Below, piece by piece: positions 33,446 through 42,021 of a stretch of 64,000 nucleotides of DNA (within the stretch, counting starts at the first letter, position 1; each line of letters opens with the position of its first letter). The notes beneath the pieces were generated by a model. The model had not been told where the DNA came from and ran no database searches. It was given only the letters and a program-made list of their open reading frames with translations. The translations under genes and the position numbers were made by a program. This DNA is from CAVRTJ01 sp964507185 (GTDB lineage: Bacteria; Acidobacteriota; UBA4820; DSQY01), in contig CAZDOY010000016.1 in the NCBI GenBank assembly GCA_964507185.1, positions 1 through 64,000 on the forward strand, given 5' to 3'.

Positions 33446-34979
33446 GCCTTTTCTCTGGGGCACCCTCCTGTTTCTAGCCAGCTCAGCCGTCCTTCTGAGT
33501 GCCTTTTCCTGGCATTTCATGCCCGTCCAGAGCGACGAGGCTTCCCTTGCCTGGATAGGCAAGCAGGTGTCGATGGGACGGATTCCCTACGCAGACTTCT
33601 TCACCTTCTACCCTCCTATAACCCTCTTCGGCCTGGGGGCAATCTTTAAGATCTTCGGGGCCAGCATAGGTGCCTTGAGGCTCTTTACCGTGGTCTGGCT
33701 ACTGGCTGCCATCATGATTTACTTTACGATTCTTCGCCGCCGGGGGCTTCGTGATCCGTTGGCCGCAGGCCTGGCGTTCTGCTTTCCCGCACTGGTGGTA
33801 TCCGTCTGGCCTGTCTCCAGCCACCACTGGTTCGCCCTGGGCTTCGGCCTCGCGGCCCTGGGAACGGCGCTTGAAGCCTCCCGCAGTGCCGCACCATTCA
33901 AGTGGGCCATTGCAGGGTGCCTCTCGGCCATCACTCTGCTTACGCTCCAGAGCGACGGCATGTTCTTTGCCTTTGCGTGCGGTACCCTGCTCCTGCTGTC
34001 GACACGTTCTCGCGCAAATAGGACGTGTCTTGCCGCGGCCTCGGGAGCTTTCCTCCTGCCGTTCCTTGTGATGGCCGGCATACTCCTTCTGCAGGGATCC
34101 ATAGACCTGGCGATTCATGACATCTTTGTCTGGCCTGCGCGGTACTACAAACAGACGGGCGGGTTCAATGACGTAAATCCGGCGCACCAGATTTGGACCA
34201 CTTTTCACCGCATGCTTCCACGGTCCCTTCACCCCGCAGGCATTCTTGACTTTCTCTCCGCCTGCGCGGCGGGGATGCTGATCGCGGCGCCACTGATTTC
34301 ACTGGCCTTCTCACCGGTCTGGCTGCGAGCACGACGTCTACCCGGTAAGCGATGGGTGTGGGCCGTGAGCGCCGTCGTTGTCATAGGGTTCCTTTACCTC
34401 AGGGGCCGCCCCGACTGGACACATCTGGTATTGTGGGCGCCCATAGCCGCACTCGTGGCTGTTTGTGAGATCGACTGGGCGCGAGAACGTTGGCGGCCGC
34501 GCATCGCCGTTTGCATCATCGCCGGTATGGCGGCCGTTGGGGCGGCCCGATGGATCGCGACCTGTGTGCACGTACCCCCGCTGGTGAAGAATGTGCTGGC
34601 TGTAGACCGCCAGGTGGAGGAGCACAGCTATCCGCTTATTCTGAGAATGGTGCCGACCATTCCCAAACACCACTCCCCGGTCCTGTGTCTCCCCGACGGG
34701 GGAACGCTGTACTTTTTCTGGGCGCCGATCCCGCCTCCGGTAGACATGATACTGCCTGTTTCCGAACGGGCGAATGCGCCACTGGACTACGGCCTCTTTG
34801 TGGCTTTCGCGCAGAAGTACGACATCCCCTACATACTCATCCGCCGATCAAAGGTGAGGCAGTTTCTCAATCAACCCTCCCCGATATCCATACTGCTCAA
34901 TAAGGACTATCACCTTGCCAGGTCCCTCCCGATCGGAGATCTCTTCGAAAGGAACGACAATGCATCCAGGCATCCTTAG
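33423..34979 (+). CDS. GT-C-like membrane glycosyltransferase, IPYxDFF subgroup
   Basis: A 518-residue polytopic protein (about 11 spans). The first periplasmic loop holds the acidic pair of QSDEASLAW and the block RIPYADFFTFYPP, shared with two other genes in this window (61203 and 62869). A later RGRPDWTHLVLWAPI block is also shared with both. These features resemble the ArnT/PMT GT-C superfamily. Start overlaps the previous stop by 23 bases; an internal ATG two codons later is possible. Sugar donor and acceptor unknown. Confidence 0.75.
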   Translation: MNMTRHGRPFLWGTLLFLASSAVLLSAFSWHFMPVQSDEASLAWIGKQVSMGRIPYADFFTFYPPITLFGLGAIFKIFGASIGALRLFTVVWLLAAIMIYFTILRRRGLRDPLAAGLAFCFPALVVSVWPVSSHHWFALGFGLAALGTALEASRSAAPFKWAIAGCLSAITLLTLQSDGMFFAFACGTLLLLSTRSRANRTCLAAASGAFLLPFLVMAGILLLQGSIDLAIHDIFVWPARYYKQTGGFNDVNPAHQIWTTFHRMLPRSLHPAGILDFLSACAAGMLIAAPLISLAFSPVWLRARRLPGKRWVWAVSAVVVIGFLYLRGRPDWTHLVLWAPIAALVAVCEIDWARERWRPRIAVCIIAGMAAVGAARWIATCVHVPPLVKNVLAVDRQVEEHSYPLILRMVPTIPKHHSPVLCLPDGGTLYFFWAPIPPPVDMILPVSERANAPLDYGLFVAFAQKYDIPYILIRRSKVRQFLNQPSPISILLNKDYHLARSLPIGDLFERNDNASRHP

Positions 34980-35949
34980 CGTACTGCGCTGCCCGTCCTG
35001 CAAAGGCCCCTTGGAAGCCGGTGCGGAGCCGGGAACCGGTGCCACTTGTCCTCACTGCGGGGCACACTACTCCACGAAGCAGAACGTTCTCCATCTGGCC
35101 GGCTCAGGCGTGCCGAAGCCTACTGCCCGGACCGTCTCCCAGTTCGGGGCCTCCTGGCAGATTCACGACCATTTGGCAGACTACCAGCGCCGGCAGCTGC
35201 AGGATTGGATGGCTCCGATGGAACTGGGAGACCTGAGCGGCAGGCGCGTCCTGGAGGCCGGATGCGGAAAAGGCCGCCACAGTGTTGTCCTGGCCTCCTT
35301 CGCCCCCAAAGAACTCCTCAGTGTCGATCTGTCCGAAGCGATCTATCTCGCGGCCCGAAACACCGCAAACCTGGACAACGTCACGTGCGTTCGCGCCGAT
35401 CTGCTAGACTTGCCCGTGGAAGCGGACTCGATGGACGTCGTCGTGTGTCTTGGAGTCCTCCACCACCTGGAAAATCCATTGGCGGGTCTGCGCGAACTCT
35501 GGCGCGTTCTCAGACCGGGAGGGACGCTCTGCCTCTGGGTCTACGCGCGGGAAGGGAACGGGTGGGTCGTCTCCCTGGTTGACCCCATCCGCAAGGGCAT
35601 CACATCCCGAATACCAACAAAGCTCCTCCGCCCCCTGCTGCTCCCGCTCTCCTCTTTCCTGTACGTTCTCCTGAAATTCGTCTACGGCCCATCCACAAGG
35701 AAAGGGGCCAAACGGGCGAAGTGGCTGCCATACTCCTTGTACTTGGGCTACATCTCCAAATTTCCGTTCCGGGAGATCGAGCACATCGTGCTCGACCACC
35801 TCTGCCCCCCTATCGCATACTACCTTTCCCGCCCCACGCTCGAGACGTGGTTCGACGGGCTTGAGCCGGCCGAGATTCACTACCGCTGGCACAACCGAAA
35901 TTCCTGGACCGTCGTTGCCCGCAAGTCTTCCCGGGGAGAAACCGCGTGA
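34960..35949 (+). CDS. SAM-dependent methyltransferase with N-terminal zinc ribbon
   Basis: A 329-residue class I methyltransferase. Residues 8-33 form a Trm112-like zinc ribbon (LRCPSCKGPL, CPHCGAHY). The Rossmann domain has motif I VLEAGCGKGRH near residue 92 and VVVCLGVLHHLENP near 156. A hydrophobic segment around 220-245 may touch the membrane. It overlaps the previous gene by 20 bases and sits in the glycan locus, so methylation of a sugar or lipid-linked glycan is likely but inferred. ATG at 34960 follows AAAGGAACGACA. Confidence 0.85.
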   Translation: MHPGILSVLRCPSCKGPLEAGAEPGTGATCPHCGAHYSTKQNVLHLAGSGVPKPTARTVSQFGASWQIHDHLADYQRRQLQDWMAPMELGDLSGRRVLEAGCGKGRHSVVLASFAPKELLSVDLSEAIYLAARNTANLDNVTCVRADLLDLPVEADSMDVVVCLGVLHHLENPLAGLRELWRVLRPGGTLCLWVYAREGNGWVVSLVDPIRKGITSRIPTKLLRPLLLPLSSFLYVLLKFVYGPSTRKGAKRAKWLPYSLYLGYISKFPFREIEHIVLDHLCPPIAYYLSRPTLETWFDGLEPAEIHYRWHNRNSWTVVARKSSRGETA

Positions 35950-35960
35950 AGGAGAAGAGC

Positions 35961-37031
35961 GTGCCCCAATCGCACGGCAGTTCAGCCGCTCGATTCGCGA
36001 AATCGGGCATTCGGAGCATCCTTCCGTTTGAATGGGTTGCACTCTCCGCCCTGCTACTGACGCTGATCGCCCAGGCGGCCCTTCCGTCAGGGCTCAGGCT
36101 GCCCTTCTTTCTGAGAGTCAACTTCCTGGCCACGATTCCCTCGTATCTGGAATTGTTGCTGGTGCTCGCCGCCTTGCTCGCGCTGAGGCATCTCGTCTCG
36201 GCCGAAAAGGGCCATAGGATTGCGGCGGCCCGGCGCGGCTTAGGCGATTCCGTCTTCGGCAATGCGATTTTCTGGATCGATGCCCAGCGCATCCTGTTGG
36301 CGCTATGGGTCGTGCTTGCCTGCCGCTTCGTCATCAAGACATCCATTCACATGATCAACCCGAAGGTCTTTGATCTGTGGCTCTGGCGTTACGACGCGAT
36401 CCTCGGCTTCGGGCACGACCGCGTTCTGCCTTCTGTGGGTAGTGGGCGGCCTTCTCTACGTGAGCTTCCCGTNNNNNNNNNNNNNNNNNNNNNNNNNNNN
36501 NNNNNNNNNNNNNNNNNNNNNNNNNNNNNNNNNNNNNNNNNNNNNNNNNNNNNNNNNNNNNNNNNNNNNNNNACCGCGTTCTGCCTTCTGTGGGTAGTGG
36601 GCGGCCTTCTCTACGTGAGCTTCCCGTCCTGGGGACCCGTCTTCATCCATCCGCACTTTTTCGAGCGGACGCTCCAGTCGATGCCAATCACCGTCTACGT
36701 CCAGCAGGAGCTTTTCCAGGAACTGAAGGGCGTCCTGTACAACCCGCTAGGGGCAAGGTCCATCCGGTTCGGGGGCGTAGCCGCCTTCCCGAGCCTGCAC
36801 CTCGCCGTGATCTCCCTCTTCACGGCGGCGAGCCGCAAGGTCAACCGGTACTGGTTCGCGTTCAACCTCGTCGTGGCGGTCGCCATGTTCTTCGGAAGCC
36901 TGCTCACGGGGTACCACTACCTCTTCGACAGTCTGGCCGGTGTGGCCGTGGGCTTGATCTGCTACCATTACTCCCGGCGCTGGGCCCACATGAGCCTGGC
37001 AGCGCCTGCACCCGCGAAAGGGGGGGAATGA
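35961..37031 (+). CDS. PAP2/AUR1-like membrane phosphatase or transferase (interrupted by an assembly gap)
   Basis: A polytopic member of the PAP2 superfamily. The visible signature pieces are PSLHLAV (motif 2, catalytic His) and TGYHYLFDSLAG (motif 3, His and Asp), the AUR1-like form that moves phospho-head groups between lipids. A 100-N gap interrupts it, flanked by identical 55-base copies; the downstream copy is in frame as a membrane span (TAFCLLWVVGGLLYV), while the upstream copy is read in another frame and is probably an assembly artefact. Part of the protein is therefore missing. GTG at 35961 with AAGGAG six bases upstream is preferred; GTG at 35946, overlapping the previous stop, is the alternative. 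Confidence 0.75.
   Translation: MPQSHGSSAARFAKSGIRSILPFEWVALSALLLTLIAQAALPSGLRLPFFLRVNFLATIPSYLELLLVLAALLALRHLVSAEKGHRIAAARRGLGDSVFGNAIFWIDAQRILLALWVVLACRFVIKTSIHMINPKVFDLWLWRYDAILGFGHDRVLPSVGSGRPSLRELPXXXXXXXXXXXXXXXXXXXXXXXXXXXXXXXXXXTAFCLLWVVGGLLYVSFPSWGPVFIHPHFFERTLQSMPITVYVQQELFQELKGVLYNPLGARSIRFGGVAAFPSLHLAVISLFTAASRKVNRYWFAFNLVVAVAMFFGSLLTGYHYLFDSLAGVAVGLICYHYSRRWAHMSLAAPAPAKGGE
36418..36472. repeat. 55-base direct repeat, left of the gap
   Basis: Identical to 36573-36627. The upstream PAP2 frame reads it as a non-membrane sequence (DRVLPSVGSGRPSLRELP), unlike the hydrophobic reading of the right copy, so this copy is probably created by the assembler. Confidence 0.85.
36473..36572. 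other. Assembly gap of 100 N
   Basis: A run of exactly 100 N, the usual placeholder for a gap of unknown size, inside the PAP2-family gene. Confidence 0.99.
36573..36627. repeat. 55-base direct repeat, right of the gap
   Basis: Identical to 36418-36472 and in frame with the rest of the PAP2-family protein, so this is likely the genuine copy. Confidence 0.85.
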
Positions 37032-37035
37032 CATC

Positions 37036-38079
37036 ATGAAGTCATCCGATCTTGGCCAGGCGAAGAAGAGTCTCCGCGGCGCGGCGGTCCTTGTGACCGG
37101 GGGCGCGGGCTATATCGGATCGCACGTCTGCAAGCGCCTGAGCGCTTCCGGGTACACGCCGGTGGCCGTCGATGACCTCAGCCGCGGACATGCGTGGGCC
37201 GTCAAGTGGGGGCCGCTCGAAGAGGTCACCCTCAGCGATACCGACACCCTGGAACGCGTTGTCGATAAGTACTCTCCAACGGGCGTCATCCACCTTGCGG
37301 GATACACCTACGTGGGCGAATCGGTGGAGAGGCCGGGGTTTTACTACACGAACAATGTGGCCGGCAGCCTGAACCTTCTCGAAACCATGAGAGAGAAGGG
37401 ATTAAACCGCATCATCTTTTCCAGTTCGGCGGCGGTCTACGGCCTGCCGATGGAGGTCCCCATCCCCGAGGACCACCCAAAGGCGCCTATCAACCCTTAC
37501 GGTTTTTCCAAGCTAGCCGTGGAGCGTTTCCTGGAAGACTACGACCGGGCGCTCGGGCTCCGGTCCGTGTCTCTGCGCTACTTCAACGCCTGCGGTGCGG
37601 ACCCCGAAGGCGAAACGGGCGAAGCCCACGATCCCGAAACCCATCTCATCCCCAGGGTCCTCGGCGCAGCCCTGGGCGAGGTTCCGGGCCTCGCCATATT
37701 CGGTGTGGATTACGACACACCCGACGGCACGTGCATTCGCGACTACATCCACGTCACCGATCTGGCCGACGCCCACGTTCGCGCCCTGGAGTACCTGCTG
37801 GAAGGTGGCCCCACAACGGCCTGCAACCTGGGCACGGGGCGCGGTTTCTCGGTCCGGGAGATCATCGACGCGGCCGAAGCCGTCACGGGGCAATCCATTG
37901 CCGTAGCAGTCGCGCCACGGCGGGCCGGCGACCCATCGCGGCTCGTCAGCGAATCGAAACGCGCCGCCCGGGCGCTGGGGTGGAGGCCGAAACACTCCGA
38001 CCTCCCCACCATTCTCGAGACAGCCTGGCGCTGGATGAACGGCCCTACTTTTCCTCGTGGTAATCCTGCTCGGCGTTGA
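37036..38079 (+). CDS. galE: UDP-glucose 4-epimerase
   Basis: A 347-residue extended short-chain dehydrogenase. The NAD motif is VTGGAGYIGSHVC near residue 19, the catalytic SSSAAVYG (Ser) and YGFSKLAVE (Tyr-x-x-x-Lys) are present, and RYFNACGADPEGETGE is the GalE signature. It interconverts UDP-glucose and UDP-galactose, supplying the galactose donor for the surrounding glycan genes. It begins 4 bases after the PAP2 gene. Its last 35 bases overlap the convergent flavoprotein gene. Confidence 0.93.
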   Translation: MKSSDLGQAKKSLRGAAVLVTGGAGYIGSHVCKRLSASGYTPVAVDDLSRGHAWAVKWGPLEEVTLSDTDTLERVVDKYSPTGVIHLAGYTYVGESVERPGFYYTNNVAGSLNLLETMREKGLNRIIFSSSAAVYGLPMEVPIPEDHPKAPINPYGFSKLAVERFLEDYDRALGLRSVSLRYFNACGADPEGETGEAHDPETHLIPRVLGAALGEVPGLAIFGVDYDTPDGTCIRDYIHVTDLADAHVRALEYLLEGGPTTACNLGTGRGFSVREIIDAAEAVTGQSIAVAVAPRRAGDPSRLVSESKRAARALGWRPKHSDLPTILETAWRWMNGPTFPRGNPARR

Positions 38080-39658
38080 CGGACCAGACGTTGTCCTTCG
38101 AGACCACGCCGTTGACTATGTTTTCGACGGCGGTCATTGCCGCCAGCATGGAGTGGTCCTGATTGTTGTACCGGTGCTGGCCGTTGCGCCCGATGGGGAA
38201 GAGGTTGACGAACCGGTCGAGGAAGGACCGGATCTCGTCGAACCGGTCGTAGGTGCCGAAGTAGGCGGGGTAGGCCTTCGTCATGCGAATGACTACGCTG
38301 TCCAGCACGTCGCGGCGCTCGATAAAGCCGATCCTGGCGAGCTCGTCGGCGGCCAGTCCGGCGATGGCTCCGTCGGCCTGGCGCCAGAATGCGTCCCCTT
38401 CCTGGCAGAAGTACTCCACGCCGATCCAGACCTTCCGCGGGTCCTGGACCATGTAGGGACTCCAGTTGTTGAAGATCTGGACCCGGCCGATCCGTACGTC
38501 GCTCTCCTGGATGTAGATCCAGTTGTCGGGTACGATGTCGTTGACCGTCGGGATTGCCGTCTCGTTCCGGATCTTGAGCTTGTCCAGGAGGACGCCGACG
38601 GTCACGAAATCCCTGTAGGCCAAGCCTTCGGCCACCTCGCGAACGTTGCCGGGCGCGCCGCTCCCGAAGCCCACGATCAGGTCCTTGACGGGCATCGACG
38701 AGAAGAAGAATTCGCCCTCGAAACGCTCGACCGTGCCCGACGGGATGTCTCTGACGGTGACGGCCCGGATCCGGCCGCCCTCGTGCTCAACGCCGACGAC
38801 TTTCTTTTCGAGGAGGACTTCGGCGCCCCTTTCCCGTACGAGACCCGCCACCGTCTCCCACATCTGGCCGGGTCCGTGCTTTGGGTACATGAACTGCTCG
38901 ATGAGGCTCGTCTCGGTGTCCTTCTGCGCCACCGAATCGCTGCGGCTCCACAGCCTTTTGAACGCGTGCGCGAGGGCCTTGGTGACCGACAGGCCCTTGA
39001 TGCGCTGAGCGCCCCATTCGGGTTTGATCTTTTGGCACGGAACGCCCCAGACCTTTTCGGTGTAGTCCTTGAAGAAGGTCTCGTAGAGTTCCCGGCCGAA
39101 GCGGTTGACGAAGAAGTCCTCGAGGGATTCCTCCTTCCGGATGGGCAGGAGGCAGACCTTCAGGTAGCTGAAACCGATCTTCATCGTGCGGACGAGCCCG
39201 AGGTTCAGGACCGTCGAGACGTTCAGGGAGACGGGGTAGGGGAAAAACGTCCGCAGGAAGAAGATGCGCGAAAGGCGCCGCCGGAGAAGCATGACCTCGT
39301 CGTTCGTTTCCGGATCCGGCGCGGGGACGGGGCGGGCCTGCTTGTGCCCGATCGCCCTCTGCAGGCCGCCGGACGAAAGCGGGACCGGCCGGCCGAGGAT
39401 GCGGTCGTCGCGCGCGGGTTCACCCTGGAGCGGGAGGATGTTCCGCCACCAGTCCATGACCCTGTCTGACTTGGAGAAGAACCTGTGCCCGCCGATGTCG
39501 ATCCGGTTGCCCTTGAAGTTGACGGTCTTCGAGAGGCCGCCTATGTCGCCGCTCATCTCGAGGACGACCGGGACGACGTCCGTCTTGTCCAGCAGTTCGT
39601 ACGCCGCCGTCAGCCCGGCCGGTCCCGCTCCGATGATGATGGCTGTCTTCCGCGGCAT
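38045..39658 (-). CDS. FAD-dependent oxidoreductase, UDP-galactopyranose mutase / protoporphyrinogen oxidase-like
   Basis: A 537-residue flavoprotein with the dinucleotide-binding GAGPAGLTAAYELL at residues 8-21, an FAD-contact GGLSKTVNFKGNRIDIGGHRFF from about 39, and a C-terminal FAD motif region (GRNGQHRYNNQDHSMLAAM). Such proteins recur next to gtrA and glycosyltransferase genes; a role in nucleotide-sugar or lipid-linked sugar conversion is plausible. ATG at 39658 after GGGAGGACGC. It is 9 bases downstream of gtrA on the same strand and overlaps galE tail to tail by 35 bases. Confidence 0.82.
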   Translation of the reverse strand: MPRKTAIIIGAGPAGLTAAYELLDKTDVVPVVLEMSGDIGGLSKTVNFKGNRIDIGGHRFFSKSDRVMDWWRNILPLQGEPARDDRILGRPVPLSSGGLQRAIGHKQARPVPAPDPETNDEVMLLRRRLSRIFFLRTFFPYPVSLNVSTVLNLGLVRTMKIGFSYLKVCLLPIRKEESLEDFFVNRFGRELYETFFKDYTEKVWGVPCQKIKPEWGAQRIKGLSVTKALAHAFKRLWSRSDSVAQKDTETSLIEQFMYPKHGPGQMWETVAGLVRERGAEVLLEKKVVGVEHEGGRIRAVTVRDIPSGTVERFEGEFFFSSMPVKDLIVGFGSGAPGNVREVAEGLAYRDFVTVGVLLDKLKIRNETAIPTVNDIVPDNWIYIQESDVRIGRVQIFNNWSPYMVQDPRKVWIGVEYFCQEGDAFWRQADGAIAGLAADELARIGFIERRDVLDSVVIRMTKAYPAYFGTYDRFDEIRSFLDRFVNLFPIGRNGQHRYNNQDHSMLAAMTAVENIVNGVVSKDNVWSVNAEQDYHEEK

Positions 39659-39667
39659 GCGTCCTCC

Positions 39668-40087
39668 CTATCGAAAGAGCAGGTACTTGCGGGCGAAGAA
39701 GTTCCAGAGGAGCACCAGGGCCGTGGCGATGACCTTGGACACCATGTAATACAAGTGGGCGTGCTCCGTGAAAAACCAGATAAACAGCTCGTTGAAGCCC
39801 AGGCCGACCACACCCACGAGGGCGAAGACGCCGAATTCCAGCCAGCGACGTTCCAGCGTGCGCCGGTTGAACACCCAGAAAACACTCAGCGCGTAATTGG
39901 CCACGAGGCCCAACAGGAAAGCGATCGCCGCGGAGGTCAGATAGTAAACCCGCGCGTACTCTGTGAGAACGAAGAGCGTGCCGAAGTCGAGCACGAAGGC
40001 CGCCCCGCCCACAAAGACGTAACGCAGGAACTGGACCGCAGTGCTGTCCGTGGGAACTCGAAGCAGGGTTTCAAGTCTGAGCTTCAC
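39668..40087 (-). CDS. GtrA-family flippase
   Basis: A 139-residue protein with four membrane spans and the family start QFLRYVFVGGAAFVLDFGTL, plus NYALSVFWVFNRR and the C-terminal NFFARKYLLFR. GtrA/GtcA proteins flip polyprenyl-phosphate-linked sugars across the inner membrane in three-component glycosylation. Start GTG at 40087 with GGGAGG seven bases upstream. It pairs logically with the GT2 at 28.8 kb and the GT-C proteins around it, although it is on the opposite strand. Confidence 0.9.
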   Translation of the reverse strand: MKLRLETLLRVPTDSTAVQFLRYVFVGGAAFVLDFGTLFVLTEYARVYYLTSAAIAFLLGLVANYALSVFWVFNRRTLERRWLEFGVFALVGVVGLGFNELFIWFFTEHAHLYYMVSKVIATALVLLWNFFARKYLLFR

Positions 40088-40200
40088 GCCCGCGCCTCCC
40101 GTCGCCCCGCTCCTCCTTCTGCCGGAACGAGCATGGATTGGGTTTCGGCATAGGATATCACGCGCCGTATCGCGGGTCGCACGAAACGACCCCCGGCATC

Positions 40201-41790
40201 CTATCGAACCAAGAGGTACACGTCGTAATTCTCGTTGGTGAGGGCCTTGTCAAACCTGGCGATGAGACGGGTCGACGCGTTGAAGGCTCTCAACTGCCTT
40301 CCGTCCCACGCAAACGTACGCTTGCCATGGTAATGAATGACCGCCGACTCCCGTGTTCCCCATTCCGCATGTCCGATGACTATAAGGACGGGTACCTTGT
40401 AACGACTCTTGAGCCCTTCGGCGTCTACGAGGAGTTGACCCAGGGTCAACGATCTCCGGTAGCTTTCGGAATACGGTACCTTCTTCCCGAACTTGCCGGC
40501 CCTGGCGAAGAATATCCGGTTATCCGCGTAGTAAGGCAGGGACTCCAGGAAGTTGTCGGGCTCCGGGACTATGATCGCGTTCTTCAGCCCCCGGTCATCT
40601 CGGAGCAGGGTCGCAAAGGCCTCGTTCGAGCTGAACGGCAACCGCCAGTCGAGTTCGATGGGCCCGCGCGACAGCCAGATGTGGGTCAGGAGGACGCCGA
40701 GCAGGACCCCGAACACGGCAATCCTCTGCAGTATGACGGCAACCTTCATCACCCTCGGACTCTTCCAATCGACCTGGCCTCCTTCTCTCGCCAGCCAGTA
40801 GAATGTCACGGCGGCCATGAGCAGGAGCCCCTGATGGCGAAGGCCTCCGGGGTAGAGCGCCAGGAAGAGACACTGAAGAACAAGGGGATAGAACGCGAAG
40901 ATGACCATCAGGACCGGGCGGGAGATCAGGCCGATCACCATGCCCCATACCAGGAGGTCCCTGACGACTCCGGGAAAAGGAAGAAGCACCTTGAAAGTCA
41001 GGCCCGGGTGCAACAGAGACGTCCCCAGCGCTGACAGAAGGCCTTGGAGGCCCGGGGTGGAAACACCGGGTGGCAGGTAGCCCTTCTGGGGGATGCACGT
41101 GAGCACGGCCCCCAGGGCACTCAATACCACGAGGATAACGGGGACAGCCAGGCGGCCCAGCGTCCTCGTAAACTCGTGGCGATCCCGGAAAGAAACCTCA
41201 TCCCAGATCCAGAAGGCGCCCAGTCCCACGACGAGCGGCAGAGAATGGACGTTCGTGTTGGCCAGGAGCGCGAGCATGAGGGCCGGCAGGTAGGGTTGTC
41301 TCTTCCGAAGGGGGTATACCGCCGCGAAAGCGAACAGCAGCAACATGCTGATGCCGTAGTTCCTCGCGATCACGCTGTACTCGTAGAGCGGGAGAAAGCT
41401 CCATATGAAGCAGCTCTTCCACCAGCCGGGGAAGGGAGCGCGCCACAGGAGGAGTCCGGAAGCCGTGAACCCCACCGCGATGCTGACACCCTTGAGCACG
41501 ACGGGGCTGCGGAATATGTCGTAGGCGAATCTCAGAAGAAGATACCACAGGACGGGGTGCCCTTCGTTGCGCAGCGCGGTCGGAAGCTGCCACCACCAGT
41601 GGGGCTCGATGGCGATCGTGAGAGCGCGCACTTCATCGCCCCAGGGCTGGTGGTGAGCACTCATGAGGATGACGGCGAGAGCCCAGAGGGCCAGCTGCGC
41701 CCCGTAAAAGAGTCCCGCGCCTCGCGTGGAAAAGGTGTTACTTACGCGAAGGATCTTCAGGAAGCTCTTGGATGCTTCTCTGATCTGCAC
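40201..41790 (-). CDS. Polytopic GT-C-like membrane protein
   Basis: A 529-residue protein with about 10 spans. The first external loop has WGDEVRAL and NEGHPVLWYLLLR, an acidic/His pattern typical of GT39/ArnT-type GT-C enzymes, and the C-terminal 130 residues are soluble and periplasmic (ends FDKALTNENYDVYLLVR). GTG at 41790 follows GGAGGACCGGC. It is 113 bases upstream of gtrA and probably in the same leftward unit: GT-C - GtrA - flavoprotein. Confidence 0.75.
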   Translation of the reverse strand: MQIREASKSFLKILRVSNTFSTRGAGLFYGAQLALWALAVILMSAHHQPWGDEVRALTIAIEPHWWWQLPTALRNEGHPVLWYLLLRFAYDIFRSPVVLKGVSIAVGFTASGLLLWRAPFPGWWKSCFIWSFLPLYEYSVIARNYGISMLLLFAFAAVYPLRKRQPYLPALMLALLANTNVHSLPLVVGLGAFWIWDEVSFRDRHEFTRTLGRLAVPVILVVLSALGAVLTCIPQKGYLPPGVSTPGLQGLLSALGTSLLHPGLTFKVLLPFPGVVRDLLVWGMVIGLISRPVLMVIFAFYPLVLQCLFLALYPGGLRHQGLLLMAAVTFYWLAREGGQVDWKSPRVMKVAVILQRIAVFGVLLGVLLTHIWLSRGPIELDWRLPFSSNEAFATLLRDDRGLKNAIIVPEPDNFLESLPYYADNRIFFARAGKFGKKVPYSESYRRSLTLGQLLVDAEGLKSRYKVPVLIVIGHAEWGTRESAVIHYHGKRTFAWDGRQLRAFNASTRLIARFDKALTNENYDVYLLVR

Positions 41791-42021
41791 GCCGGTCCTC
41801 CAGGGTAGAAGCGCCCGCCGGTCTTCTCATGGTCCAGTAAGCTATGCTACCAGAGCGCAGGTGCTGGCCAAAGTGTCGCCGTCGCTCTTTCTGCCCCGGA
41901 CCGGGACCCGGGGCTTCACGGCGGGCTCTTCGCGATTGGATTCAGCCTCTGTTCCGCCTGAGGATGACGCCCACCCATTTGTGCGATATTCTTTCAATTG
42001 TAGAAAGGAGGTCGAACAGCG

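Noticed and set aside
35961..37031. PAP2-family gene as a pseudogene with a frameshift
   Set aside because: The only disruption coincides with the N gap and its duplicated edges, so an assembly cause is more likely.
38057..39469. Long open frame (470 codons) on the plus strand opposite the flavoprotein gene
   Set aside because: Composition rich in Val, Asp and Glu with no domain signature; the minus-strand gene has clear FAD motifs and a good ribosome-binding site.
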